From: Thermodesulfobacteriota bacterium | GTDB lineage: Bacteria > Desulfobacterota > QYQD01 | DNA: 64,000 bases | Reading direction: 5' to 3' | Assembly (NCBI GenBank): GCA_031082315.1 | Contig: JAVHLC010000001.1 | Location: forward strand, 62,001-126,000 | In this document: positions 8,146 through 17,628 of the stretch, in pieces | Numbering within the stretch: position 1 is the first letter of the stretch | Layout: each line of letters begins with the position of its first letter | The notes under the pieces: model-generated | Told to the model about the DNA's origin: nothing | Database searches by the model: none | What the model saw: only the letters and a program-made list of their open reading frames with translations | Made by a program: the position numbers and the translations under genes

Positions 8146-9156
8146 ATGAAACACGACCGGATACTTCTCGACCACGGAAGCGGAGGCCGGGCCTCGCATG
8201 AGTTGATCGCCTCTCTTTTCCTCCCCCAATTTGATAATGAATTCCTCAGAGAAATGAACGATAGCGCGGTTATGACCATCGGAGGGACCAAACTGGCCTT
8301 CTCTACCGATTCTTATGTAGTCGATCCCATTTTCTTTCCCGGCGGGGATATAGGCAGCCTGGCCATACACGGCACGGTAAACGACCTGGCCATGCGCGGG
8401 GCCCGGCCGCTCTATCTGAGTGTCGGGTTCATCATAGAAGAAGGGCTCCCCATGGCCGACCTTAAAGCCATAGCCGGCAGCATGAAAAATGCAGCGGCTG
8501 AGGCCGGGGTAGTCATTGCTACGGGAGACACCAAGGTTGTGCCCAAAGGCGCTACAGACAAGGTCTTCATAAATACCGCCGGCATCGGGATAATTGATCC
8601 GGACGTCAACATCTCCGGACAAAACGCCAGGCCCGGAGACAAGATAATCTTGAGCGGCACCATCGCCGACCACGGCATAACCATCCTTACCTGCCGGGAA
8701 GGCCTGCGATTCGATGCCCCCTTAAAGAGCGATTCCGCTCCCTTAAATACCCTGGTGGCCGAGATGCTGGCGGCGAGCCGGAAAATCAACGTCCTCCGCG
8801 ACCCCACCCGTGGCGGTCTGGGCACATCCCTCAATGAAATCGCCGGACAATCCCGGGTAGGTATCCGTGTCCACGAAGAGACCATACCCGTTCGTCCCGA
8901 GGTACAGGCCGCATGCGAACTCTTAGGGATAGACCCGCTCTATTTAGCCAATGAGGGCAAACTGATAGCCTGCGCAGCGGCCCAGGATGCTGAAAAACTA
9001 ATTGATATTATGCATAAAAATCCCTATGGCCGGGATGCCTGCATTATTGGCGAGGTCATATCCGATCATCCTGGTAAGGTATTTATGAAAACCATTATCG
9101 GCGGTAACCGAATCGTGGACATGCTTACCGGCGAACCCCTCCCGCGCATCTGCTGA
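8146..9156 (+). CDS. hypE: Hydrogenase maturation protein HypE
   Basis: HypE dehydrates the thiocarbamate placed on its C-terminal cysteine by HypF, giving the thiocyanate that supplies cyanide. The protein ends in PRIC with the conserved terminal Cys336, and begins with the glycine-rich DHGSGGRAS typical of the PurM/AIR-synthase-like fold. The ATP-binding loop includes FSTDSYVV and the GDT in TGDTKVV. The length of 336 residues is normal. It closes the hyp series. Confidence 0.96.
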   Translation: MKHDRILLDHGSGGRASHELIASLFLPQFDNEFLREMNDSAVMTIGGTKLAFSTDSYVVDPIFFPGGDIGSLAIHGTVNDLAMRGARPLYLSVGFIIEEGLPMADLKAIAGSMKNAAAEAGVVIATGDTKVVPKGATDKVFINTAGIGIIDPDVNISGQNARPGDKIILSGTIADHGITILTCREGLRFDAPLKSDSAPLNTLVAEMLAASRKINVLRDPTRGGLGTSLNEIAGQSRVGIRVHEETIPVRPEVQAACELLGIDPLYLANEGKLIACAAAQDAEKLIDIMHKNPYGRDACIIGEVISDHPGKVFMKTIIGGNRIVDMLTGEPLPRIC

Positions 9157-9286
9157 ATAAAAAGTCATCCATCAGTCATCAACTTTCAGCTATCAGCCAT
9201 GGGCCATGCGTCATGTGCCTTTTCCTGCCAAGCGCTGAATATTTGCGAAAAAATACCCGGCCGGGAGACAAACATGGCCAAAATAC

Positions 9287-9314
9287 TTGACTTTTGTGTA
9301 TCGAGTGTTAAATT
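9287..9314 (+). promoter_or_regulatory. Candidate sigma-70 promoter of the rpsU-dnaG-rpoD unit
   Basis: TTGACT at 9287-9292 is followed after 16 bases by TAAATT at 9309-9314, about 95 bases before rpsU. The stretch is AT-rich. The match to consensus is moderate. Confidence 0.4.
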
Positions 9315-9409
9315 GCCCTGCTAGATTAATATTATTCACTATACAATTATAGACAGGGAGTGGTGGTTATGTTTTTTGGGTACTTGGTGTTGGGGGGAGG
9401 GGAAGCTGG

Positions 9410-9610
9410 ATGCCGGGCATCAGAGTTAAAACAGATGAGTCCTTTGAATTTGCCCTAAAGCGTTTTAAAAAGCAATGCGAGAAGGCTGGCATATTATCCG
9501 AAATTCGTAAAAGGGAACACTACGAAAAGCCTAGTATTAAACGAAAAAAGAAAATATTGGCCGCGAAAAAAAGGGCGTTAAAGAAGACGCGCAGGTACGT
9601 AGAGAGATAA
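9410..9610 (+). CDS. rpsU: 30S ribosomal protein S21
   Basis: The 66 residues begin [19 protein letters not shown] and end in a strongly basic tail rich in Lys and Arg, as S21 does. S21 joins the platform of the small ribosomal subunit and helps mRNA recognition. A G-rich ribosome site (GGGGGGAGGGG) lies before the ATG. In many proteobacteria rpsU, dnaG and rpoD form the macromolecular synthesis operon, and that order is seen here, though with a 500-base gap to dnaG. Confidence 0.93.
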   Translation: MPGIRVKTDESFEFALKRFKKQCEKAGILSEIRKREHYEKPSIKRKKKILAAKKRALKKTRRYVER

Positions 9611-10112
9611 TACTCTTAGTTGGAACCATTAAGCCGACAGGAAGTTTGTCTTAAAGCGCGAATATCCGCCCGATCTATTTTATACTTGTAATGCGTTAAG
9701 AGTTCTCACCCCGCAAATAAAGGGGGTGAGACATATCATAAGTTGACCGACAAAAAGTCATTAACATTATTACAGGCGCAACCGAGACAACGAAGATGGC
9801 CTGTCAAGGGATTTAACAGGCATTAAAGTCTAAGGGTTTGTTTTGCTGTCTTTCTGTATTATCTTGTTCGCCGTATAAAGTTGGTTTTCTCTCTGATTAT
9901 TAAAAGGCCTCCTATACGGGCCCATACATAATGAGAAAGTCAACACAAATAAAAGGCGTCTCAAATTTGTCTTTATTCCAGTGTGTTTCCCGCCCACACA
10001 AGCCGGGGAAGCATGGGGCATTTTTGATTGTCAACCCCATCTGCTTTTCTGTGTCATCTTGCTTCGATTATTACGCCCGCCGGGTAGCTATTAACTATAG
10101 GATGGTTGCTTG
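9611..10112. other. Long non-coding gap between rpsU and dnaG, with one strong hairpin
   Basis: No credible gene is visible. A perfect 9-bp stem TCTCACCCC/GGGGTGAGA (9704-9712 and 9723-9731, 10-base loop) lies about 95 bases after rpsU. No T-run follows, so it could be a processing site or partial terminator that lets rpsU be expressed above dnaG. A smaller stem GCCTGT/ACAGGC lies near 9800-9824. The rest shows no feature I can name. Confidence 0.5.
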
Positions 10113-11897
10113 ATGGCGCTATTACCGGACAGTAAAATCGACGAAATCGGGAATACGGCCAACATAGTTGAAGTCATCAGTAACTATGTATCTCTAAAAA
10201 AAGTCGGCCGCAATTATCAGGGGCTTTGTCCGTTCCATTCTGAGAAGACTCCCTCTTTCAGCGTAAGCGAAGAAAAACAAATCTTTCATTGTTTCGGCTG
10301 CGGCATCGGAGGCAATGTCTTTAGCTTTCTAATGCGATACCACAACATATCCTTTGTGCAGGCAGTGCGAGACCTGGCCAAACAATATCAAATCCCCCTC
10401 CCTGATATCCGGACCTCCCCACATAAACGAAATGAAACAGACAAAACAGAACTAATTTATAACCTAAACGAAAAAGCTGCGGCCTACTATACTTACATTC
10501 TCAATAATCACCCGGAGGCCAAACCGGCCATGGCCTATCTGGAAAAGAGGGGGTTTCCCCCTGATCTAACCGCCTTATTCGGCCTTGGCTACGCACTGCC
10601 GAACTGGGACGGTCTTTGCCGCCAGTTAACCCGGCATAATCACCCTCTCCCCCTGGCAGAAGAGGCGGGATTGGTTATACAGAAAAAAAATGGGGGATAT
10701 TATGATCGTTTCCGTAATCGCATAATCTTCCCTATCTTCGATGTCGCAGGAAGAGTTATTGCCTTTGGAGGCCGCGTCCTGGACGATACCCTGCCCAAAT
10801 ATCTCAATTCACCGGAAACACCTGTCTATCATAAAGGAAATTCCCTCTACGGCCTTCATCTGGCCAGGAATGAATTCAGACATAAAGGCCGTGGATTCAT
10901 CGTGGAGGGCTATTTTGACTTTTTATCTCTCTACGCCTATGGCATAAAAAATGTCGTGGCTACGCTGGGAACAGCCCTGACCCCAAATCATATCCGGATC
11001 TTAAAAGGCTATGCCGAAGAGTTCATAATCCTCTTTGACTCTGATCAGGCCGGCGTCAATGCCGCTCTGCGGAGCATTCCCCTCTTTTTAAAAGAGGGGG
11101 CCTCAGCTAAGGTCTTGATATTACCCAGCGGTCATGACCCGGACACCTTTATCCGCGCCCATGGTGTTGAAAAATTTGAAGATATGGCGGATAAGGCCAT
11201 GCCCTTGACTAAATTTTTGTTAGACAAACTTACTCAAAAATGGGGACAGTCTCTGGAGGGCAAGGCACAAATTCTCCGGGAGATAAGACCGGCTATCCAG
11301 GACATAACCGACCCCATCAAACGATCCCTCTACATAGCCGAGATAGCCGATAGCCTGAAAATAACCGAAGGGCTTATTGAAAAAGCGCTGCGCTGGAATT
11401 CGGATATGGAAACTCAAAAGGCGCTCATAAATATAAAGCCGGCGCCCGGAAATGCTGATTTATACCTGGAGAAAACGATTATAGAAATCCTGCTGTCTTA
11501 TCCGCAATATCTACCAATTTTCTTAAAAGAAAGGAGGGGGGAAGATCTCTTTAAAGATGAAGGGCTTAAGTACATCTTTACTCACCTGAAAAGTATATTT
11601 GAAGAAGACGGTGCGGTCGATGCCAGACAATTGCTGGCGAGGGTTAAAGATCCTGCTATGGAAAGCAAGATCGCAGCCATTATGCTCGATGCCCCAACAT
11701 ACACCGGAACTGAGGTGGAATCAGTAGTACAGGATCTTCTAACTAAGGTCCGCGGGCGGGAACTGCAGCGTCAGACAAAAATGCTACTTGGACAAATCAA
11801 AGAGGCAGAAAGAACAAAACAATATGGTGTCGCCAACAATGCGGCCAAGGAACTCATGGAAGAGCATAAAAAGCTTTTGGTCCGGCATAAGGGATGA
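10113..11897 (+). CDS. dnaG: DNA primase
   Basis: DnaG synthesises RNA primers at the replication fork. The N-terminal CHC2 zinc finger ([14 protein letters not shown] and HCFGCG) is intact, followed by the catalytic core with TOPRIM motifs ([10 protein letters not shown] and ILFDSDQAG) and a C-terminal helicase-binding region. The ATG at 10113 is preferred to the TTG directly before it, since AGGATGG lies 8-14 bases upstream. The 594-residue length is normal. It overlaps the first possible start of rpoD by four bases. Confidence 0.95.
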   Translation: MALLPDSKIDEIGNTANIVEVISNYVSLKKVGRNYQGLCPFHSEKTPSFSVSEEKQIFHCFGCGIGGNVFSFLMRYHNISFVQAVRDLAKQYQIPLPDIRTSPHKRNETDKTELIYNLNEKAAAYYTYILNNHPEAKPAMAYLEKRGFPPDLTALFGLGYALPNWDGLCRQLTRHNHPLPLAEEAGLVIQKKNGGYYDRFRNRIIFPIFDVAGRVIAFGGRVLDDTLPKYLNSPETPVYHKGNSLYGLHLARNEFRHKGRGFIVEGYFDFLSLYAYGIKNVVATLGTALTPNHIRILKGYAEEFIILFDSDQAGVNAALRSIPLFLKEGASAKVLILPSGHDPDTFIRAHGVEKFEDMADKAMPLTKFLLDKLTQKWGQSLEGKAQILREIRPAIQDITDPIKRSLYIAEIADSLKITEGLIEKALRWNSDMETQKALINIKPAPGNADLYLEKTIIEILLSYPQYLPIFLKERRGEDLFKDEGLKYIFTHLKSIFEEDGAVDARQLLARVKDPAMESKIAAIMLDAPTYTGTEVESVVQDLLTKVRGRELQRQTKMLLGQIKEAERTKQYGVANNAAKELMEEHKKLLVRHKG

Positions 11898-11926
11898 TTA
11901 ATCAAGTAGTTAAGGAGAAAAACCAT

Positions 11927-13666
11927 ATGGGCAAAGAGGTAGAGATGGAAGACCTGCGAGAGTTGCTTTCTATAAACGAAGAGGGACGTTACTGCTATAG
12001 CGAAAAACTACCGGAAGGCGTCATAGGTTCAGGACAATTAGAAGACACTGTTATCCCCTTTGAGGAGATAGAGATCGGTATCGTGGAAAATGCCAAGGCG
12101 GGCGTAGATGCTAAAAAGGCGTTTGTATCCGACCAGGAGTCAGACCGTGATGACGTAACCGTCGATTCAGAAATCATTACCGAGATATCAGACCCGGTCA
12201 AGATATACCTGCGAGAAATGGGTCTGGTCTCATTACTAAGTCGCGATGGGGAAGTAGAACTGGCCAAAAAGATCGAACAAGGTGAGCGGGAAATCATGGC
12301 CGCCCTCCTGGAAACACCGTTTGGACTGCAAGAAATCCTTAGCCTGGGAGAAAAACTAAAAAAGGGGCGGGTTAACCTCCGGGATATAGTAAAGGATCTG
12401 GATGAAGAAAATTCAGATGAAACGGAAAATATCCAGCGCGAACAAAAAGTGATCAGCCTGATCGAGACTGTTGGACGAATTAATAAAGAAAATAAAAAAA
12501 TAAAAGATGAGTTGCTGGTTACTACCGAGGGTCCTGATTATAAAAAACGCCTCAAAAGAAAACTTATAAAGAATAAACTCGATATTATAAGGTTCCTTAA
12601 GGAAATCAAATTAGAACAAAACCAACTCGACAGAATCATTGGCAAGCTCTCCGGCATGGCTAATCAACTGGCCAAAACAGAAGAAACGGTCAAGAAATGT
12701 AGAAAAATTCTAAGTATTCCCATTAGCGATATAAAACGACTATTAGGAAAGCCCTTAACCCCTGAGAAAAACAGTAACCTGGCCAAGGCCCTCAAAATAA
12801 AACCCTCCAATCTTCGAGAAACGATTGCCACCCTCGCCATCTCCCTGAAGAAAATTCGGCACATCGAATCCGAGGCTAAGATAAGTTCAACCACTCTGAA
12901 AAAACTAGTCTTCCAAATAGAAAAAGGGGGCCAAAAAACTCAATATGCCAAGAATGAATTAATAAGGGCCAACCTGAGACTGGTAGTAAGCATAGCTAAA
13001 AAGTACACTAACCGCGGTCTGCAATTTCTCGACTTGATTCAAGAAGGTAATATTGGCCTGATGAAGGCTGTAGAAAAGTTTGAATATCAGCGGGGCTATA
13101 AATTCAGCACATACGCCACATGGTGGATACGGCAGGCCATCAACCGGGCTATTGCCGACCAGGCTCGGACCATACGCATCCCGGTGCATATGATAGAAAC
13201 TATTAACAAGCTGATCCGCACTTCCCGATATCTCGTGCAAGAGCTGGGCCGCGAACCAACTCCAGAGGAGATTGCGGAAAGGATGGACTTCCCCGTGGAT
13301 AAGGTACGTAAGATACTAAAAATCGCCAAGGAGCCCATATCGCTGGAAACTCCCATCGGGGATGAAGAAGACAGTCATCTCGGGGACTTCATAGAGGACA
13401 AGAAAACAGCTATACCCCTGGAGGCAGTAGTCAACATGGGTCTGATAGAACAAACCCGAAAAGTTCTGTCCACACTCACTCCACGAGAAGAAAAGGTCTT
13501 ACGTATGCGTTTTGGGATTGGAGAGCAGACCGACCACACCTTAGAGGAAGTGGGGCAGGATTTTACTGTAACCCGGGAACGTATCCGTCAGATTGAAGCC
13601 AAGGCATTGCGCAAATTACGTCACCCTAGCCGGAGCAAACAATTGAAGGGATTTATTGAAAATTAG
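11927..13666 (+). CDS. rpoD: RNA polymerase primary sigma factor RpoD
   Basis: Region 1.2 is present ([11 protein letters not shown]), followed by a charged non-conserved insert, and regions 2 to 4: [38 protein letters not shown] for promoter opening and -10 reading, and [14 protein letters not shown] for -35 binding. The frame is open from 11894, but AAGGAG stands before the ATG at 11927, giving 579 residues. Region 1.1 is short. It closes the rpsU-dnaG-rpoD unit. Confidence 0.95.
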   Translation: MGKEVEMEDLRELLSINEEGRYCYSEKLPEGVIGSGQLEDTVIPFEEIEIGIVENAKAGVDAKKAFVSDQESDRDDVTVDSEIITEISDPVKIYLREMGLVSLLSRDGEVELAKKIEQGEREIMAALLETPFGLQEILSLGEKLKKGRVNLRDIVKDLDEENSDETENIQREQKVISLIETVGRINKENKKIKDELLVTTEGPDYKKRLKRKLIKNKLDIIRFLKEIKLEQNQLDRIIGKLSGMANQLAKTEETVKKCRKILSIPISDIKRLLGKPLTPEKNSNLAKALKIKPSNLRETIATLAISLKKIRHIESEAKISSTTLKKLVFQIEKGGQKTQYAKNELIRANLRLVVSIAKKYTNRGLQFLDLIQEGNIGLMKAVEKFEYQRGYKFSTYATWWIRQAINRAIADQARTIRIPVHMIETINKLIRTSRYLVQELGREPTPEEIAERMDFPVDKVRKILKIAKEPISLETPIGDEEDSHLGDFIEDKKTAIPLEAVVNMGLIEQTRKVLSTLTPREEKVLRMRFGIGEQTDHTLEEVGQDFTVTRERIRQIEAKALRKLRHPSRSKQLKGFIEN

Positions 13667-13677
13667 ACCATTTTTTC

Positions 13678-13706
13678 TTGACAAGGGGTGATTAACCTTT
13701 TAATTA
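13678..13706 (+). promoter_or_regulatory. Candidate promoter of tRNA-Met
   Basis: A perfect -35 box TTGACA (13678-13683) is followed after 17 bases by TAATTA (13701-13706), or after 16 bases by TTAATT. The tRNA begins 14 bases further on. The place is right for a tRNA promoter directly after rpoD. Confidence 0.55.
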
Positions 13707-13720
13707 GAAGACACTTTGGG

Positions 13721-13793
13721 GGGCCCATAGCTCAGCTGGAAGAGCCACCGGCTCATAACCGGTAGGTCCCTGGTTCGAACCCAGGTGGGCCCA
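13721..13793 (+). tRNA. tRNA-Met (anticodon CAT)
   Basis: The cloverleaf folds fully: acceptor GGGCCCA/TGGGCCC, D-stem GCTC/GAGC, anticodon stem ACCGG/CCGGT around the loop CTCATAA, and T-arm CCTGG-TTCGAAC-CCAGG with discriminator A. CCA is not encoded. The first acceptor pair is G-C and the anticodon stem lacks the three G-C pairs of the initiator, so this is elongator Met. An Ile tRNA with lysidine-modified CAT cannot be excluded from sequence alone. Confidence 0.9.
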
Positions 13794-13853
13794 TTATTTT
13801 GTTTCATGCTAAAAAATCCCTATGTAACACCTGAAAAGATATCTTTATGTCCG

Positions 13854-13876
13854 TATGAACCTTAAAAAGGTTCATA
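13854..13876 (+). other. Perfect 10-bp hairpin downstream of tRNA-Met
   Basis: TATGAACCTT (13854-13863) and AAGGTTCATA (13867-13876) are exact complements around a 3-base loop. It lies 60 bases after the tRNA and 5 bases before a terminator hairpin. It may be part of the tRNA transcript end or of the leader of the next gene. Confidence 0.5.
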
Positions 13877-13880
13877 GAAA

Positions 13881-13912
13881 GGGTGCATCATCGGCAGGAT
13901 GCACCTTTTTTA
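13881..13912 (+). terminator. Intrinsic terminator after tRNA-Met, before the Nif3-like gene
   Basis: GGTGCATC (13882-13889) pairs with GATGCACC (13898-13905) around an 8-base loop and is followed by six T. It should end the tRNA transcript or act as an attenuator for the next gene, which starts 15 bases later. Confidence 0.75.
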
Positions 13913-13926
13913 TTGAAACGTTGCCT

Positions 13927-14751
13927 ATGACCTTAATACAAGACATAATAAATATCATTGAGGAAATTGCTCCCTCCGCCTGGGCTGAGAAGTGGGACAA
14001 TGCCGGCCTGCAGATAGGGTCATTGAGACAGCCGGTCAGCGCAGTCTTTGTGGCGGTTGATCCGACCGCTTCGGTCCTGGAACGGGCCATCAAGTCCAAT
14101 GCCCAGCTCATAATAACCCACCATCCTCTTTTCTTTCACCCGCTCCGTCAGCTATCTCTTGAAACTTCAACCGGTAAGATCATAACCCGGGCTATACGTA
14201 AAAATATCTCTATATATTCCGCTCACACCAACCTGGACATGGCCCCGGACGGGGTCAGCAACGCCTTGATAGAAAGGTTGGCCTTAAAAGATATACATAT
14301 CCTTAAGGAAGAGGAAACGCCGCCCCCGCCCCATAACAAACTCGTCCCTCTAGGTTACGGCTGCATCGGCACATTTAAGACACCCATAACCTTCAAGCAA
14401 TTTATTACCAAAATAAAGACCGACTTACAGTTACCATATCTACAGATGGCCGGTAAGGCCCCGGCCAGGGTACGCAAGGTAGCCGTATGCGGTGGAAGTG
14501 GTTCTCAATTTATAGAAAAGGCATACAAATCAGGTGCAAACCTGTATATAACCGCCGAACTAAAACATAGCCATGCCCGTATGGCGGAAGAACTCAACTT
14601 CTGTGCCCTGGACATTGGCCATTTCCATTCTGAAAAGTTTGGTATGATGGCCCTGGCCCGATTAATACGTAAGAGGCTGGAAAAACAGGATCTAAAAGTT
14701 GACATAATAGAAGACCGAACAGAAAAAAGTCCTTTACAGTTAATAAAATGA
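13927..14751 (+). CDS. Nif3-like dinuclear metal-centre protein (DUF34 family)
   Basis: The Nif3/DUF34 family binds two metal ions through conserved His, Asp and Glu residues. Visible motifs are WDNAGLQIG, ITHHPLFFHP with the paired His, SAHTNLDMAPDGV and, near the end, DIGHFHSEKFG. The reading frame is open from 13855, but that part encloses the terminator hairpin, so the ATG at 13927 (MTLIQDIINI) is the likely start and gives 274 residues. The family is often annotated as GTP cyclohydrolase I type 2, but the biochemical role is doubtful. The next gene begins 15 bases after the stop, so the two are probably co-transcribed. Confidence 0.88.
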   Translation: MTLIQDIINIIEEIAPSAWAEKWDNAGLQIGSLRQPVSAVFVAVDPTASVLERAIKSNAQLIITHHPLFFHPLRQLSLETSTGKIITRAIRKNISIYSAHTNLDMAPDGVSNALIERLALKDIHILKEEETPPPPHNKLVPLGYGCIGTFKTPITFKQFITKIKTDLQLPYLQMAGKAPARVRKVAVCGGSGSQFIEKAYKSGANLYITAELKHSHARMAEELNFCALDIGHFHSEKFGMMALARLIRKRLEKQDLKVDIIEDRTEKSPLQLIK

Positions 14752-14766
14752 TTGGAGGAAACCACA

Positions 14767-15498
14767 TTGCAACAAGAGGTAAAATTGCTCATCAAGCTCC
14801 AGGCCGTTGATCTGGAAGTAAAACACATTCAGGACAAAAAAGAGGAAGGCCCAAAGGGGTTGCGCCATATCGAAAAAAAGGCAGAAGAACAAGAAGAAGA
14901 GCTAAAGGCTATCCTGGAAAAACAAGAGGAACTAAAACAAAAGAAAAAAGGAAAGGAAACAGAGTTAGAAGACGAAATAGCTCATCTCAAAAAATGCCAG
15001 GGCAAGTTAATGGCAGTGAAGACAAACAGGGAATACCAGGCCCTCTTAAAAGAAATAGAGGAAATTAAAAAGGCGAATCGCAAACGGGAAGATGAGATCG
15101 TAGCCGTCATGGAAGATATAGAGCGGCTGGAAAAAGAAATCAAAGAAAAACAAGAGGAGCTAAGTAAAATTGGGGAAGAGATAAACATCGAAAAAGGGAA
15201 ATTAGATTCGCTTTTTCAGAAATATGACAAGGCATTGGCTAAATTTGAAGGAAATAGGAAAACAATGGTCAAAGACATACCGGAGGAGCTCCTCAAACGC
15301 TATGATTTTTTGAGAAGCAAGAGAAACGGCCTGGCCGTAGTGGGTGTCCTAAATGCCGTATGCCTGGGATGTCACATGAATATCCCGCCACAATTGTATA
15401 ATGAACTGCTTAAGGAAAAAAAGATGATATACTGCCCAAGCTGCCAACGCATAATTTACTACCAGGATGTCCCTAAGGCAGCAAATGAAAAAGGATAG
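14767..15498 (+). CDS. Coiled-coil protein with C-terminal C4 zinc ribbon
   Basis: The first 180 residues are a long charged coiled coil rich in Glu and Lys. A C-terminal zinc ribbon (CLGCHMNIPP and YCPSCQRIIYY) follows. This is the layout of the zf-RING_7/DUF164 family, found next to Nif3-like genes in many bacteria. GGAGG at 14755-14759 falls inside the longest frame, so the TTG at 14767 is chosen as start (243 residues). The precise role of the family is not established; nucleic-acid or ribosome-associated roles have been suggested. RNase P RNA follows on the same strand. Confidence 0.85.
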   Translation: MQQEVKLLIKLQAVDLEVKHIQDKKEEGPKGLRHIEKKAEEQEEELKAILEKQEELKQKKKGKETELEDEIAHLKKCQGKLMAVKTNREYQALLKEIEEIKKANRKREDEIVAVMEDIERLEKEIKEKQEELSKIGEEINIEKGKLDSLFQKYDKALAKFEGNRKTMVKDIPEELLKRYDFLRSKRNGLAVVGVLNAVCLGCHMNIPPQLYNELLKEKKMIYCPSCQRIIYYQDVPKAANEKG

Positions 15499-15524
15499 TT
15501 TCTTTTCTCCTGCCCTAATCTGGA

Positions 15525-15539
15525 TCCGCCGAAGGCGGA
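15525..15539. repeat. Micro-palindrome TCCGCC-GAA-GGCGGA
   Basis: A 6-bp inverted repeat with a 3-base loop after the zinc-ribbon gene. Equivalent units lie at 36615-36628 and 41826-41840, and a decayed one at 30718-30732. No T-run follows, so it is not a convincing terminator. Confidence 0.5.
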
Positions 15540-15783
15540 GAACTAAAAAAGTGATAGCACAATTTCAAATGGCAAAATGTCAAACAGCCTTCAGCTTTGA
15601 GTTTTGGGCTTTGGCATTCATTTGAACTTTAAACTTTGAACTTACCAACCAGAGTCTTTGCGTTATGAGATTGAAGATTTCCTGTCATAAAAAACGAGAA
15701 TTTCAGAACTAACAGCCTAACGCACATCCGGCAATGGATCTTATTGAATAAATTGGTTAACTGTGCTATTTTTATAGTGACAT

Positions 15784-16159
15784 AGTTAGAGTAGGCAAGG
15801 TGGTCGCTCGTCCTCTCCTGCAAAGCGAGGGGATAAGAGGAAAGTCCGAGCTCCAGAGGGCAAGGTGGTCCGTAACGCGGACTGGGGGTGACCCCAAGGA
15901 AAGTGCCACAGAAAATATACCGTCCGCCTCTGGCGTGATAAGGGTGAAAAGGCGAGGTAAGAGCTCACCGTCCCGGTGGTGACACCGGGAGCTAGGCAAA
16001 CCCCACCTGGAGCAAAACCAAATAGGGGGACGTTTGAGGGCGGCCCGTCCGAGGTTCCCGGGTTGGTTGCTAGAGGCGTCAAGCAATTGACGTCGTAGAG
16101 GAATGACCATCGTCCACCTCCGGTGGATAACAGAACTCGGCTTACAGCCTACTCTAACT
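15784..16159 (+). ncRNA. rnpB: RNase P RNA, bacterial class A
   Basis: The ends pair as AGTTAGAGTAGGC (15784-15796) with GCCTACTCTAACT (16147-16159), forming helix P1. The universally conserved 5' core GAGGAAAGTCCGAGCTCC and the 3' core ACAGAACTCGGCTTA are present, together with AGGGTGAAAAGGCGAGGTAAGAG in between (seen as two blocks). The length of 376 bases fits class A. A likely promoter is TTGAAT (15744-15749), 17 bases, TATTTT (15767-15772), which places the start near 15780. It is the catalytic RNA that trims tRNA 5' leaders. Confidence 0.95.
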
Positions 16160-16400
16160 TGTTTTTCCATAACACCTTAGCTGTTTGAAAACATTGGATC
16201 ACCTCAGCTCTCAACAGCCTGAAATGCTACAGATTCTTAAATTTGGAACTCAGGAACTCATGAAGAAAAATGCTGTCCTATTCCTGATTTCTTGATTTCC
16301 AGATTCATTCATATAAGTGGTAACACTTTAGGTTTTACAACGCATCACATTCACGACAGGCTTTCAAAAATCTAAATTGTTACGTTTTTTCAAGTTGTGG

Positions 16401-16419
16401 CGCCGCTAACGGCGTTTTT
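16401..16419 (+). terminator. Short GC hairpin with T-run upstream of ispD
   Basis: CGCCG (16401-16405), loop CTAA, CGGCG (16410-16414), then five T. It lies 240 bases after RNase P RNA and 13 bases before ispD. It could end transcription arriving from upstream or act as a leader attenuator for ispD. The rest of the 16160-16431 gap shows only AT-rich non-coding sequence. Confidence 0.55.
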
Positions 16420-16431
16420 GCTTTTCTATAA

Positions 16432-17133
16432 ATGAGCACCATAGCTATAATAACTGCAGCAGGCAAAGGGGTGCGGATAGGCGCGCCCGTCGCCAAACAA
16501 TTTTTGCCTGTCCTTGGGAAACCTCTCCTCTGGCATACAATCAAGGTCTTTGAAAACTGTCCGGGTATTGATAATATCATCTTAGTGCTCCCCCCGGATA
16601 TGGTTAAAATCGGCCGGGAACTATTCCAGACTAAGGGTGAATTTAAAAAACTATGGAAAGTGGTGGCCGGTGGAAAAACCAGACAACAGTCTGTAAGTAA
16701 CGGGCTGCGGGCTATACCTGAAAAATACAAAATAGTCGTTGTGCATGATGGGGTGCGGCCGCTGGTCAATGAGGATACTATAAAAGAAGTAATAGAATTG
16801 GCCAAAGAAAAAGGGGCAGCCATTGCCGCTATGCCGGCGAACGATACGTTGAAGCAGGTTTCGGCCGACGGGTGCATTATAAGAACGGTAGAAAGAAGTC
16901 TTATATGGCAGGCGCAGACGCCGCAGGCCTTCCGTGCTGAACTCTTAAGAAGGGCATTTACAGAGGCCCAAAAAGACAATTTCTATGGTACGGATGAGGC
17001 CTCGCTCGTAGAGAGGCTGGAAGAACCGGTCTATATAATCAAGGGGGCTTCCACCAATATAAAGGTAACCACGCCTGCCGATCTAAAATTAGTGGAGATA
17101 TTGCTGAGATATAGATATGGAGACAGCACATAG
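16432..17133 (+). CDS. ispD: 2-C-methyl-D-erythritol 4-phosphate cytidylyltransferase
   Basis: IspD couples MEP to CTP in the non-mevalonate isoprenoid pathway. The nucleotide loop AAGKGVRIGAPVAKQF is at residues 9-24, and VHDGVRPLV and TPQAFR are the expected catalytic and binding segments. The length of 233 residues is normal. The 3' end overlaps ispF by 17 bases; the pair is coupled, as in many bacteria. Confidence 0.95.
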   Translation: MSTIAIITAAGKGVRIGAPVAKQFLPVLGKPLLWHTIKVFENCPGIDNIILVLPPDMVKIGRELFQTKGEFKKLWKVVAGGKTRQQSVSNGLRAIPEKYKIVVVHDGVRPLVNEDTIKEVIELAKEKGAAIAAMPANDTLKQVSADGCIIRTVERSLIWQAQTPQAFRAELLRRAFTEAQKDNFYGTDEASLVERLEEPVYIIKGASTNIKVTTPADLKLVEILLRYRYGDST

Positions 17134-17614
17134 GGTAGGTTTTGGCTACGACGTACACCGCCTGGTAGAGGGCCGAAGACTGGTGATCGGTGGTGTGGAA
17201 ATACCCTTTGAAAAGGGGTTGTTGGGCCACTCTGACGCCGATGTCCTTATCCATGCCCTGTGTGATGCCTTACTGGGCGCCGCCTGCGAGGGTGATATCG
17301 GACGTCACTTTCCGGATGACGACCTGCGTTATAAAGATAGCTCCAGTATGTACTTATTAAAAGAAGTTATGCATATCGTCAACCGTAAGCGACTTTGTGT
17401 GCGCAATGCAGACTTGACCCTCGTGGCAGAAAGGCCAAAGATTCAAAAAATCATCCCGCAAATGGTACAGAATATCAGCTCAGTCTTGAAAATATCCCCT
17501 CTTTGCGTAAACATAAAGGCCACCACCACTGAAGGACTGGGGTTTACAGGGCAGGGAGAGGGTATGGCTGCTTTTGCCGTGGTTCTCCTTGGACAAAACC
17601 CCTCGAGCGCCTGA
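17117..17614 (+). CDS. ispF: 2-C-methyl-D-erythritol 2,4-cyclodiphosphate synthase
   Basis: IspF closes the cyclic diphosphate of the MEP pathway. The metal ligands are visible in GYDVHRL (Asp and His) and HSDADVLIHALCDA, followed by GDIGRHFPD. The length of 165 residues is usual for the trimeric enzyme. The start ATG is inside ispD, and cysS follows after 14 bases. Confidence 0.95.
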   Translation: METAHRVGFGYDVHRLVEGRRLVIGGVEIPFEKGLLGHSDADVLIHALCDALLGAACEGDIGRHFPDDDLRYKDSSSMYLLKEVMHIVNRKRLCVRNADLTLVAERPKIQKIIPQMVQNISSVLKISPLCVNIKATTTEGLGFTGQGEGMAAFAVVLLGQNPSSA

Positions 17615-17628
17615 AAAAGAGAGATAAT

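Noticed and set aside
9931-10113. 60-codon frame upstream of dnaG
   Set aside because: No ribosome site, no recognisable pattern, and it ends in the dnaG leader.
13855-13926. Upstream extension of the Nif3-like gene
   Set aside because: The extra 24 codons run through a 10-bp hairpin and an intrinsic terminator, and the family start matches the ATG at 13927.
15784-16170. Open frames on both strands across the RNase P RNA
   Set aside because: The conserved RNA cores and the pairing ends explain the sequence; the frames have no start signals.
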